Both the position numbers and the translations under genes were made by a program. Below, piece after piece: positions 13,758-21,684 of a stretch of 21,684 nucleotides of DNA. How positions within the stretch are numbered: the first letter of the stretch is position 1; each line of letters starts with the position of its first letter. Below the pieces are notes generated by a model. That model was not told where the DNA came from, did no database searches, and worked only from the letters and a program-made list of their open reading frames with translations. This DNA comes from Lachnospiraceae bacterium (GTDB taxonomy: Bacteria; Bacillota; Clostridia; Lachnospirales; Lachnospiraceae), in NCBI GenBank assembly GCA_900772685.1, contig CAAGRP010000261.1, positions 1-21,684 on the forward strand, read 5' to 3'.

Positions 13758-14007
13758 AAAAATTCCAATGAGGACATGCTGCGGATGTCGTGAGTCATTT
13801 CCCAAAAAAGAGCTTGTACGTGTTGTCAGACAGCCTGACGGAAACGTAGCGGTGGATCTTACAGGAAAGATGAACGGACGGGGCGCTTATATTTGCAGAA
13901 ATAAAGAGTGCCTGAAAAAAGCCGCAAAGACGGGAAGTATCGCAAGGTCACTTGAGATTTCCCTCTCGGAAGAGATATATAAAAGACTGGAAGAGGAGCT
14001 GATGTAA
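13750..14007 (+). CDS. rnpM: YlxR/RnpM, RNA-binding modulator of RNase P (DUF448)
   Basis: The 85-residue protein has the DUF448 signature: MRTCCGC near the start (C10, C11, C13), VRQPDGNVAVDLTGKMNGRGAY with GRGAY at 43-47, and ICRNKEC (C49, C54). YlxR of Bacillus subtilis was reported to bind RNase P RNA and lower RNase P activity, hence the name RnpM; that function is carried over by homology. Its start lies in the end of nusA, showing coupling, and it is followed directly by ylxQ. The RNase P RNA gene lies 6 kb upstream in this same window. Confidence 0.93.
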   Translation: MSKKIPMRTCCGCRESFPKKELVRVVRQPDGNVAVDLTGKMNGRGAYICRNKECLKKAAKTGSIARSLEISLSEEIYKRLEEELM

Positions 14008-14316
14008 GTGAAACCTGACAAGACGGCATCTTATATCGGACTGGCCATGAAGGCGGGAAAGGTAGCCTCCGGAGAATTTGCGGTTGAAAAATCCGTAAAG
14101 GAGGGAAAAGCCCAATTGGTAGTTTTATCAAAGGATGCTTCCAACAATACAAAAAAGAAGTTTAATGATATGTGTGAATACTACGGAGTTCCCATTATCG
14201 AATATAAAGACAAAGAAGAGATGGGACATATGATCGGACGCGAACAAAGAGCATGTATCTCAGTCAATGATGCGGGATTTGCTTCCGCTATCAAAAAGAA
14301 TCTTAAATCGGATTAA
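14008..14316 (+). CDS. ylxQ: L7Ae-family ribosomal/RNA-binding protein YlxQ
   Basis: YlxQ belongs to the L7Ae/L30e/Gadd45 kink-turn-binding fold; its exact role in bacteria is unclear. The 102 residues show IGLAMKAGKVASGEFAVEKSVKEGKAQLVVLSKDASNNTKKKF, the typical sequence of this family in the nusA operon. The start is GTG at 14008, immediately after the ylxR stop, served by GAGGAG at 13993-13998. It keeps the usual nusA-ylxR-ylxQ-infB order. Confidence 0.93.
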   Translation: MKPDKTASYIGLAMKAGKVASGEFAVEKSVKEGKAQLVVLSKDASNNTKKKFNDMCEYYGVPIIEYKDKEEMGHMIGREQRACISVNDAGFASAIKKNLKSD

Positions 14317-14345
14317 ATAAAATAAAAAGAGGACAAAGAGGGCTG

Positions 14346-17003
14346 ATGAGTATAATGGATGAAAATAAAGAAGTAAACAAAGCGGAACAGGATGAATCAA
14401 AACAGGTTCCCAAGAAGAAAAAATATATTCAAGTCTACAGACCGCAGAATGCCGCAAGTAAAGAGGGAAAAGACTTTACTAAGCATGGTCAGACTGCATT
14501 AAAGGAAAAAGCAAAGAAGGATGCTGCAAAGACTGCAGATAAGAAGCCGGCGGCAAAACCGCAGGCAAAGCCTCAGCCTAAGGAGCAGCCGAAGGAAGAG
14601 CCTGTACAGGTTAAGCAGGAGGTTAAAGAACAGCCTGCAGAACAGAAGCCGCAGGAGAAAAAGCCGGAGGTGAAGAGGGAACAGGTACGTCCGATCGTAA
14701 GACCGGTTATAATCTCAAGAGCCGAGGACAGAAGAGCAGCACTGCAGGCACAGCAGGAGAAGGCTGCCGCAGCACGCAGAGAGCAGGCAGGAGAGGAAGG
14801 CTCAAATAAGAGAGAAGACGGCAGAAGATCACAGGAAGGCGGCTACAGACGTTCTTCAGGCGATCAGAACAGAGGACCAAGAGGCGCAAGACCTGCTTCA
14901 GACAGGAAGCCTTTCGGAAACAGAGGCGGTCAGCAGGATCGTCCGCAGAGAGGATTTTCAGACAGAAGACCTGCTGATAAAGACAAGGATTATGAACGTC
15001 CTTCATTTGATAAAAAACCGAGAAATGACAGAAAATCTTCCGCACCGGCTATGGATCTTGGCTTAAAGAAGCCTTCAAGAGATACGAGCCATAAGGATAA
15101 GGATAAGAATAAAGACCAGTTAAGAAAGAATAAGTTCAATGAAAGAGAGTCTGAGGGCAACAGACCGAATCAAGGACGCAGACAGATGCACAACATCCCT
15201 AAGGCCCTTCAGAAGCAGACACATAAGCCGGTCGAAGAAAAGAAAGAGGTCGTAAAAGAGATCACACTTCCGGAAAAGCTTACTATAAAAGAGCTTGCTG
15301 ACAAGATGAAGATGCAGCCGTCGGTAATAGTTAAGAAGCTCTTCCTTGAAGGAACGATGGTTACGGTAAACCAGGAGATTGACTATGAAAAAGCTGCTGA
15401 GATAGCTCTCGGCTTTGATATCCTTGCAGAAGAAGAGGAGAAGGTTGACGTTATTGCCGAGCTTCTTAAGGAGGATGAGGAAGACGAAAAGGATATGGTC
15501 AGCAGACCGCCTGTTGTCTGTGTTATGGGTCACGTTGACCACGGTAAGACTTCCCTCCTTGATGCTATCAGAGATGCGCATGTCACAGACCGTGAGGCCG
15601 GCGGAATAACCCAGCATATCGGTGCATACAGCGTAAGCATTAACGGGCAGAAGATCACATTCCTTGATACACCGGGACATGAGGCATTTACGGCAATGCG
15701 TATGAGAGGAGCAAACTCTACGGATATTGCCATACTTGTAGTTGCTGCGGATGACGGAGTTATGCCTCAGACGGTTGAGGCTATCAACCATGCAAAGGCA
15801 GCCGGAGTCGAGATCATCGTTGCCATAAACAAGATCGATAAACCGGGTGCAAATATAGACAGAGTTAAACAGGAGCTTTCAGAGTATGAGCTTATCGCCG
15901 AGGATTGGGGCGGAAGCACTGTATTTGTTCCTGTTTCGGCAAAGACCAGAGAGGGTATAGACAACCTTCTTGAAATGATACTTCTTACGGCAGAGGTTCT
16001 TGAGTTAAAGGCAAATCCGAACAGAAAAGCAAGAGGACTTGTTCTTGAGGCTAAGCTTGATAAGGGCAAGGGACCGGTTGCCAACGTACTTGTACAGAAG
16101 GGAACATTGAAGCTCGGAGATTATATCGCAGCAGGAGCATGCTCAGGTAAGGTCCGTGCGATGATGGATGAAAACTCCAGAAGGATAAAAGAAGCAGGAC
16201 CGTCTACACCGGTAGAGATTCTCGGACTTAACGACGTTCCGAATGCGGGAGAGATCCTTGTTGCAACCGAAACAGACAAGGAAGCAAAGAACTTTGCGGC
16301 TACATTTGTTTCTGAGAACAAGAACAAGCTTATCGCAGATACAAAGGCAAAGATGTCTCTTGATGATCTGTTCAGCCAGATCCAGGAAGGAAATCTTAAG
16401 GAACTCAATATTCTTGTTAAGGCCGATGTTCAGGGTTCTGTTGAGGCTGTTAAGCAGTCACTTATGAAGCTTTCGAACGAGGAAGTACTGGTTAAGGTTA
16501 TCCATGGCGGTGTAGGAGCCATAAACGAGTCAGACGTTACTCTTGCGGCAGCATCAAATGCTATCATAATCGGATTCAATGTACGTCCGGATGCAACGGC
16601 TAAGACAATTGCCGAGCAGGAAGGCGTTGACGTAAGACTTTATAAGGTTATCTATCAGGCTATCGAGGATATCGAGGCTGCTATGAAGGGTATGCTTGAT
16701 CCTGTTTATGAGGAGAAGGTTATCGGTCATGCGGAGATCCGTCAGCTGTTCAAGGCATCCGGAGTAGGTATGATAGCGGGAAGCTATGTTCTTGACGGAT
16801 ATTTCAAGAGAGACTGCTCGGTAAGGATAACAAGAGAAGGAAAACAGATATTCGAGGGTGCACTCGCATCGCTTAAGAGATTTAAGGACGATGTAAAAGA
16901 GGTTAAAGCCGGATATGAGTGCGGTCTTGTATTTAATGATTTCAATGATATACAGGAGCTCGATCAGGTAGAAGCATATATTATGGTCGAGGTGCCAAGG
17001 TAG
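14346..17003 (+). CDS. infB: Translation initiation factor IF-2
   Basis: IF-2 is the GTPase that delivers initiator fMet-tRNA and joins the subunits. Of 885 residues, 1-300 form a disordered, strongly charged N-terminal arm: a Lys/Pro/Glu-rich part (50-112), then an Arg/Gly/Asp-rich part (about 155-230) with RGG-like words. An IF2N-type domain follows (about 308-360, LTIKELADKMKMQPSVIVKKLF). The G domain has GHVDHGKTS (395-403), DTPGH (441-445), NKID (495-498) and SAK (about 529). Domains II, III and the initiator-tRNA-binding C2 end the protein. It starts 29 bases after ylxQ and is followed closely by rbfA. Confidence 0.98.
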   Translation: MSIMDENKEVNKAEQDESKQVPKKKKYIQVYRPQNAASKEGKDFTKHGQTALKEKAKKDAAKTADKKPAAKPQAKPQPKEQPKEEPVQVKQEVKEQPAEQKPQEKKPEVKREQVRPIVRPVIISRAEDRRAALQAQQEKAAAARREQAGEEGSNKREDGRRSQEGGYRRSSGDQNRGPRGARPASDRKPFGNRGGQQDRPQRGFSDRRPADKDKDYERPSFDKKPRNDRKSSAPAMDLGLKKPSRDTSHKDKDKNKDQLRKNKFNERESEGNRPNQGRRQMHNIPKALQKQTHKPVEEKKEVVKEITLPEKLTIKELADKMKMQPSVIVKKLFLEGTMVTVNQEIDYEKAAEIALGFDILAEEEEKVDVIAELLKEDEEDEKDMVSRPPVVCVMGHVDHGKTSLLDAIRDAHVTDREAGGITQHIGAYSVSINGQKITFLDTPGHEAFTAMRMRGANSTDIAILVVAADDGVMPQTVEAINHAKAAGVEIIVAINKIDKPGANIDRVKQELSEYELIAEDWGGSTVFVPVSAKTREGIDNLLEMILLTAEVLELKANPNRKARGLVLEAKLDKGKGPVANVLVQKGTLKLGDYIAAGACSGKVRAMMDENSRRIKEAGPSTPVEILGLNDVPNAGEILVATETDKEAKNFAATFVSENKNKLIADTKAKMSLDDLFSQIQEGNLKELNILVKADVQGSVEAVKQSLMKLSNEEVLVKVIHGGVGAINESDVTLAAASNAIIIGFNVRPDATAKTIAEQEGVDVRLYKVIYQAIEDIEAAMKGMLDPVYEEKVIGHAEIRQLFKASGVGMIAGSYVLDGYFKRDCSVRITREGKQIFEGALASLKRFKDDVKEVKAGYECGLVFNDFNDIQELDQVEAYIMVEVPR

Positions 17004-17025
17004 GGTAAATACCCCGGAGGTTGCA

Positions 17026-17400
17026 ATGAGAAAAAACAGCGTTAAGCATGTGCGTGTAAACCAGGCGGTTCAAAGAGAGCTTAGCAATATAATACGAAAC
17101 GAGGTCAAGGATCCGAGAGTAGGGATAATGACTTCTGTTACTGCTGTCGATGTGGCAACGGATCTGAAAACATGCAAGGCTTATATAAGCATTCTCGGAA
17201 ATGAAGAAGAAAAGGCTGAGACGATGAAGGCACTTGAAAAGGCAGAGGGCTTTATAAGGAGAACTCTGGCAGCCAACCTTAATCTCAGAAATACTCCGGA
17301 GATCAGATTTGTAGAGGATGACTCAATAGAATACGGAGTAAACATGTCCGAGCTTATTGACAAGGTAATAGAAAAAGATGCAGGTAGCCGGGATGAATAA
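17026..17400 (+). CDS. rbfA: 30S ribosome-binding factor RbfA
   Basis: RbfA is a KH-fold protein that binds the immature 30S subunit during 16S maturation. The 124-residue product shows RVNQAVQRELSNIIRNEVKDPRVG near the start, VTAVDVATDLKTCKAYISILG and the helix-ending LAANLNLRNTPEIRFVEDDSIEYG, all typical. GGAGG lies seven bases before the ATG. It overlaps the following nrnA start by eight bases. Confidence 0.96.
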   Translation: MRKNSVKHVRVNQAVQRELSNIIRNEVKDPRVGIMTSVTAVDVATDLKTCKAYISILGNEEEKAETMKALEKAEGFIRRTLAANLNLRNTPEIRFVEDDSIEYGVNMSELIDKVIEKDAGSRDE

Positions 17401-18358
17401 GATAGAAAGCTATCTCGAAGGAAAAAAGAACATCGCCATAGCCGGTCATGTAAGCCCTGATGGAGACTGCATCGGTTCATGCATGGGATTGTATATTTAT
17501 CTTAAGGATAACTATCCTGAGATAAATGCGGATGTATACCTCTCGTCCGTACAGCCTATATACGGCTTTATAAAGGGAATCGACGAGGTATCCCATTATT
17601 GTGAAAAAGGGATCGGAGGCAAATACGATATGCTTATCCTGCTTGACATCAGCAGTGTCAACAGGATAGGCACCGCAGGATCTCTTTATGATGAAGTAGG
17701 AGAGATACTCTGCCTCGATCATCATAAGACAAATAATGATGAATATACTTATTTTTATAACGATCCCGATGCGAGCTCTACCGCAGAGGTGCTCTACAGA
17801 CATCTTGATCAAACGAAGATATCAAAGGAGTGCGCCGAGGCCATATACATGGGCATAGCACATGATACGGGAGTGTTCAGATATACCTGTACTTCTCCCG
17901 AGACCATGCGTATAGCTGCGGAGCTTATGGAAAAGGGGATAGACTTCTCCGGCATAATAGATGAGACATATTATCAGAAGACCTTTGCGCAGCAGAAGAT
18001 GCAGGGCTATGTTCTGGCAAACAGCAGGGTATTTCTTGACGGAAAGTTCATCGTCGGTGTTGTCACTAAAAAAGACAGAGATATGATAGGTATCAGGTCA
18101 AATGAGCTTGACGGTATCGTAAGTCTTTTAAGGGATACTACAGGCGTGGAAGTTTCGATGCTGCTTCACGAGCTGGATACGGGCGAAAAGAAGATAAGCA
18201 TGCGTTCAAGAAGGATCGTGGATGTCAGCGAGGTCTGTGCGGCATTCGGCGGAGGCGGACATATAAGAGCTGCCGGAGGAAAGTCGAATGACAGCTTTGA
18301 CGAGATAATAGAAAAGATCCTGCCGATAGTTGCGGATCAGTTAAAAGAGAACGGATAA
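17393..18358 (+). CDS. nrnA: DHH-family oligoribonuclease / pAp phosphatase (NrnA-like)
   Basis: NrnA-type enzymes degrade very short RNA (nanoRNA) and dephosphorylate 3'-phosphoadenosine 5'-phosphate. The 321-residue product contains the DHH motifs in order: HVSPDGDCIGS (H19, D23, D25), LLDIS (D85), CLDHHKTN (D109-H111) and the aspartate of HDTGVFRY (D158), then the DHHA1 motif GGGGHIRAAGG near 285. I choose ATG 17393, which overlaps the rbfA stop; an in-frame ATG at 17378 would add five residues and cannot be excluded. Position between rbfA and truB is conserved in Firmicutes. Confidence 0.93.
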   Translation: MNKIESYLEGKKNIAIAGHVSPDGDCIGSCMGLYIYLKDNYPEINADVYLSSVQPIYGFIKGIDEVSHYCEKGIGGKYDMLILLDISSVNRIGTAGSLYDEVGEILCLDHHKTNNDEYTYFYNDPDASSTAEVLYRHLDQTKISKECAEAIYMGIAHDTGVFRYTCTSPETMRIAAELMEKGIDFSGIIDETYYQKTFAQQKMQGYVLANSRVFLDGKFIVGVVTKKDRDMIGIRSNELDGIVSLLRDTTGVEVSMLLHELDTGEKKISMRSRRIVDVSEVCAAFGGGGHIRAAGGKSNDSFDEIIEKILPIVADQLKENG

Positions 18359-19254
18359 TGAACGGAATTCTTAATGTATATAAGGAGCCCGGCTTTACAT
18401 CATTCGATGTTGTCGCGAAGCTTCGAAGGATCCTGAAACAGAAAAAGATAGGTCATACAGGGACACTCGATCCTGCGGCGCAGGGAGTGCTTCCTGTATG
18501 TTTGGGTAAAGCGACAAAATTGTGCGAGCTGATCACCGACGGGTCAAAGACCTATGAAGCGGTTATGCTGCTCGGAAAGACTACGGATACACTGGATATG
18601 GAAGGAACTGTATTGAGTGAGAGTGAGGCCTCTTGTACAGATGATGAGGTCAGAGCTGCCATCATGTCTTTTGTCGGACACTGTGAGCAGATACCTCCGA
18701 TGTATTCTGCCCTGAAAGTAGACGGAAAACGTCTGTATGAGCTTGCAAGACAGGGGATAAGCGTTGAGCGCAAAAGCAGGAGCGTTGATATATATGAGAT
18801 AGAGATCCTTTATATAGATCTTCCGAGAGCGGCATTCAGGGTCAGATGCTCAAAGGGTACATATATAAGGACGCTTTGTGACGATATAGGCAGACAGCTT
18901 GGCTGCGGTGCCTGTATGGAAAGTCTTAAGAGGACTGCATCCGGAAGATTTGAAGAAAAGGATGCACATAAGCTGTCAGAGATAGAACGGCTTATGGATG
19001 AAGGGAAGCTGGATTCGGTTATAATAGGCATGGATGAGGTGTTTTCAGCGCTTCCTGAGTACAGGGCTTTAAAGAGCGAGGATAAGGCTGTTCATAACGG
19101 AAACAAACTTCACATAGGAAATGCCTTTGAAGATAAAGGTCATATAAGGGTATATGACTCAAATGATGAATTTATCGGAATATTCCGGTTTGAAGCACGG
19201 GAAAATATATTAAAGCCGGTAAAGATCCTTTATGAAAAGGATGCAAGGGAATAG
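18358..19254 (+). CDS. truB: tRNA pseudouridine(55) synthase TruB
   Basis: TruB makes pseudouridine 55 in the T-loop of tRNAs and also acts as a tRNA chaperone. The 298-residue product has the motif HTGTLDPAAQGVLPV with catalytic aspartate D38, the conserved MYSALKVDGKRLYELAR block, and the GTYIRTLCDDIG segment of the active site. A C-terminal domain of about 60 residues completes it. The start ATG shares its first base with the last base of the nrnA stop. It is part of the rimP-infB operon as in most bacteria. Confidence 0.96.
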   Translation: MNGILNVYKEPGFTSFDVVAKLRRILKQKKIGHTGTLDPAAQGVLPVCLGKATKLCELITDGSKTYEAVMLLGKTTDTLDMEGTVLSESEASCTDDEVRAAIMSFVGHCEQIPPMYSALKVDGKRLYELARQGISVERKSRSVDIYEIEILYIDLPRAAFRVRCSKGTYIRTLCDDIGRQLGCGACMESLKRTASGRFEEKDAHKLSEIERLMDEGKLDSVIIGMDEVFSALPEYRALKSEDKAVHNGNKLHIGNAFEDKGHIRVYDSNDEFIGIFRFEARENILKPVKILYEKDARE

Positions 19255-19258
19255 GAAC

Positions 19259-20173
19259 ATGAGGTATTACAATAAACTTGAGGATATTGTGCAGAACGAG
19301 CCTACGGTAGTAACGCTTGGAAAATTTGACGGCATACACAGGGGTCATCAGAAGCTTCTTGATGCCGTGCATAAAGAGGCAAAGTCAAGAGGATTGCAGA
19401 CTGCTCTGTTTACTTTTGATATTTCTCCGCAGACGATGATCGGAATAAGTAAATACCGCGTCATCATGACAAATGACGAAAAGAGGGATCTTGCACAAAG
19501 CTTCGACATAGAAATTATGATCGAATGTCCTTTTACCGAGGAGCTGAGAAATATGGAGGCCGAGGATTTTGTGGAGAAGATCCTTGTAGGACGGCTCAAT
19601 GCAAAGGCGATAGTTATAGGCGACGATTTCGGATTCGGAAAAGGAAGGAAGGGAACACCGGAATTTCTTAGGGATAGAGCCGGTAAATACGGATTTACCG
19701 TTGATGTCATAGAAAAGGAAAAGGACGGAGACAGGGACATAAGCAGCACCTATGTAAGAGAAGAACTTGTGCTCGGACATATAGAGAAGGCAAATGAGCT
19801 TCTTGGATATGAATTCTTCGTAAAGGGTGAGGTCGTGCACGGGATGCATATAGGCACAGGACTCGGATTTCCGACCATAAATATGATTCCTGATAAAGAA
19901 AAGATACTCCCTCCAAACGGGGTGTATGCAACCGTCACCGATATAGACGGAGAATCATACAGGAGTATAACCAACATCGGGATCAAACCTACGGTTGAGG
20001 GAAAAAACCTGGGCGTAGAGACTTTTATATATGATTTTGAGGGAAGCCTGTACGGAAAGAAGGCATACGTAAAGCTGCTGAGATTTATAAGGCCTGAAAA
20101 GAAATTTTCTTCTGTTGAAGAGCTGAAAAAGCAGGTCGACAGGGATATAGAGGCCGGAAGGAACGTGATATGA
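19259..20173 (+). CDS. ribF: Bifunctional riboflavin kinase / FMN adenylyltransferase RibF
   Basis: RibF turns riboflavin into FMN and then FAD. The 304-residue protein has the N-terminal nucleotidyltransferase with GKFDGIHRGH (21-30, the HxGH type motif), TFDISP, and ISSTYVRE, and a C-terminal riboflavin kinase domain with GTGLGFPTIN and NIGIKPTVEG, followed by ETFIYDFEGSLYGK. I place the start at ATG 19259, four bases after the truB stop, since AGGGAATAGGA precedes it and MRYYNKLEDI is a usual RibF start; ATGs at 19232 and 19241 lie inside truB. truB-ribF is a conserved pair. Confidence 0.95.
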   Translation: MRYYNKLEDIVQNEPTVVTLGKFDGIHRGHQKLLDAVHKEAKSRGLQTALFTFDISPQTMIGISKYRVIMTNDEKRDLAQSFDIEIMIECPFTEELRNMEAEDFVEKILVGRLNAKAIVIGDDFGFGKGRKGTPEFLRDRAGKYGFTVDVIEKEKDGDRDISSTYVREELVLGHIEKANELLGYEFFVKGEVVHGMHIGTGLGFPTINMIPDKEKILPPNGVYATVTDIDGESYRSITNIGIKPTVEGKNLGVETFIYDFEGSLYGKKAYVKLLRFIRPEKKFSSVEELKKQVDRDIEAGRNVI

Positions 20174-21666
20174 GAGAAAGCGGAATACTTCTTCCTGTTT
20201 TTTCGCTGCCGGGAGAATACGGAATAGGCGGATTTTCGAAGGAAGCATATGATTTTGTAGACTGGCTTGTAAAATGCAGGCAGAGATACTGGCAGATCCT
20301 GCCATTGTGCCCTACAGGCTTCGGAGCCTCTCCGTATCAGTCGTATTCGACATTTGCCGGAAATATTTATTATATCTCACTTGAGAAACTGGAAAAGGAA
20401 GGGCTTTTGACCAAGGAAGAACTTGAATCACAGAAAATGCCCGAAAACGAAGAGTTTATAGATTACGAAAGACTTGAGAGCAGCAGGAGAAGCATATTAA
20501 GGACGGCATTCGGAAGATTTAAGCCGGATGGAGATTTCGAAGTTTTTTGTGATGATAACAGGGACTGGCTCGATGATTATGCAAGATTTATGACCCTAAA
20601 GGAAATATTCTCTGATAAGCCGTGGACCGAATGGGACAGGGAATATAAGCTTCGTCACAAGAAGGCATTGGCAAGGCTTGATAGGGAATACGAAAAAGAG
20701 CAGCTGTTCTATAAATTCCTTGAATATAAATTCGCAAAGCAGTGGAGTGAGCTTAAGGCTTATGCAAACGAAAAGGGTATCCTAATCATAGGAGACATAC
20801 CGATATATGTCGCTATGGACAGTGCGGATACATGGAGCAATCCGGAGCTGTTTAAATTTGACAAAGAGCTTAAGCCTACCGTGGTTGCCGGCTGCCCGCC
20901 GGATTATTTTTCACCCGAGGGTCAGCTTTGGGGAAATCCTGTTTACAACTGGAAGAAGCATGAAAAGACCGGCTATGAGTGGTGGATAAAAAGGCTGAAG
21001 CATTGCTTTAAGATATATGATATGCTCAGGCTGGATCATTTCAGGGGATTCGCTTCGTATTATGAGATAAAGAGCAGCGAAAAGACTGCAATGAACGGGG
21101 AATGGATAAAGGGACCCGGAATGGACTTCTTTAACAGGATAAAGGAAGAGCTGGGAGATGTTCCCGTGATTGCAGAGGATCTCGGACTTCTTACGCCGGA
21201 TGTATTTGAGCTTCTGGATGAGAGCGGTTATCCCGGTATGAAGGTGCTGTGCTTTGCATTTGACGATACTCATGACAGTCTGTATCTTCCTCACAAATAC
21301 AATAAAAACTGTGTTGTATATACCGGAACGCATGATAATGATACTCTTGTCGGATGGCTTCAAAAAGTCGGTGAGAGCGAGAGAAAATTCATCTGTGATT
21401 ACGTCGGCATGTATGACTGCAGCAATGAGGATCTTGCTTTTGGCATAATAAGGCTTGCTATGGGAAGTGTTGCAGACCTTGCCGTTATACCGATGCAGGA
21501 CTATCTGGGACTTGATTCGAATGCAAGGATAAATACCCCCGCAACGATAGGCTGCAACTGGAAGTGGAGAATGAGGCCGGGAAGCACATCTGAATATCTT
21601 GTGGGCAAGATAGGCTGGGTTACAGAGCTGTTTGGAAGAGCGGCGAAGAATACTGCGGAACAATAA
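20170..21666 (+). CDS. malQ: 4-alpha-glucanotransferase (amylomaltase) MalQ
   Basis: MalQ transfers alpha-1,4-glucan chains between maltodextrins or to glucose (GH77). The 498 residues are the normal length for the bacterial short form. RESGILLPVFSLPGEYGIGG opens the fold; QILPLCPTGFGASPYQSYSTFAGN is the substrate-side motif; the catalytic residues are the nucleophile D289 in LRLDHFRGF, E336 in VIAEDLG and D389 in GTHDND. The start overlaps the ribF stop (ATGA), so it is translated with the housekeeping operon though it is a carbohydrate enzyme. No sugar transporter or regulator lies in the window. Only 18 bases follow the stop before the edge; no terminator is visible. Confidence 0.96.
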   Translation: MRESGILLPVFSLPGEYGIGGFSKEAYDFVDWLVKCRQRYWQILPLCPTGFGASPYQSYSTFAGNIYYISLEKLEKEGLLTKEELESQKMPENEEFIDYERLESSRRSILRTAFGRFKPDGDFEVFCDDNRDWLDDYARFMTLKEIFSDKPWTEWDREYKLRHKKALARLDREYEKEQLFYKFLEYKFAKQWSELKAYANEKGILIIGDIPIYVAMDSADTWSNPELFKFDKELKPTVVAGCPPDYFSPEGQLWGNPVYNWKKHEKTGYEWWIKRLKHCFKIYDMLRLDHFRGFASYYEIKSSEKTAMNGEWIKGPGMDFFNRIKEELGDVPVIAEDLGLLTPDVFELLDESGYPGMKVLCFAFDDTHDSLYLPHKYNKNCVVYTGTHDNDTLVGWLQKVGESERKFICDYVGMYDCSNEDLAFGIIRLAMGSVADLAVIPMQDYLGLDSNARINTPATIGCNWKWRMRPGSTSEYLVGKIGWVTELFGRAAKNTAEQ

Positions 21667-21684
21667 AGTCTGATGGCTTTTTAT

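Noticed and set aside
20911..21663. Minus-strand open frame of 250 codons at the right end
   Set aside because: It is antisense to the catalytic half of malQ and has no ribosome binding site or recognisable motif.

Overview
The window is ordinary chromosome from a low-to-mid GC Firmicute, most likely a Clostridia member of the Lachnospiraceae type (Butyrivibrio/Roseburia-like). This is inferred from gene order (dgt-dnaG-rpoD-trmK-nif3; rpmG-secE-nusG-rplK-rplA; rimP-nusA-ylxR-ylxQ-infB-rbfA-nrnA-truB-ribF), strong AGGAGG ribosome binding sites, several TTG/GTG starts and a 389-residue SigA. I see no phage, IS element, CRISPR array or tRNA. Every large gene is intact.

Layout. (1) 1-313: gene-free; a GC-rich stretch at about 1-150 looks like a dispersed intergenic element. 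(2) 312-871, minus strand: mscL with its own promoter and terminator; the channel carries a C-terminal zinc ribbon. (3) 872-1130: divergent spacer with three tandem 28-bp repeats. (4) 1131-7188: operon dgt, dnaG, rpoD, trmK, maf, nif3-like (dNTP hydrolysis, replication priming, primary sigma factor, tRNA m1A22 methylation, nucleotide house-cleaning). (5) 7221-9475: a strong promoter drives the RNase P RNA gene, followed with no visible terminator by mtnA and a protein that looks like the substrate-binding half of DnaK with no ATPase half. (6) 9552-11845: rpmG-secE-nusG-rplK-rplA; its promoter sits inside the terminator hairpin of the preceding unit, and an L1-type leader element occurs before both rplK and rplA. 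(7) 11846-12046: spacer with a promoter, two T-tailed hairpins and an 18-bp direct repeat. (8) 12047-21666: tightly packed operon rimP, nusA, ylxR (rnpM), ylxQ, infB, rbfA, nrnA, truB, ribF, malQ.

The genes are mainly information-processing machinery: priming and transcription initiation, elongation/termination factors, ribosomal proteins and their autoregulation, ribosome maturation, tRNA processing and modification, and initiation factor 2. The least ordinary items are the ATPase-less Hsp70-like protein (8711-9475), the read-through arrangement rnpB-mtnA-Hsp70-like gene, the promoter-inside-terminator at 9552-9613, and the hairpin-rich leader of the rimP-nusA operon. None is a complete new system on present evidence; the Hsp70-like gene is the best lead.
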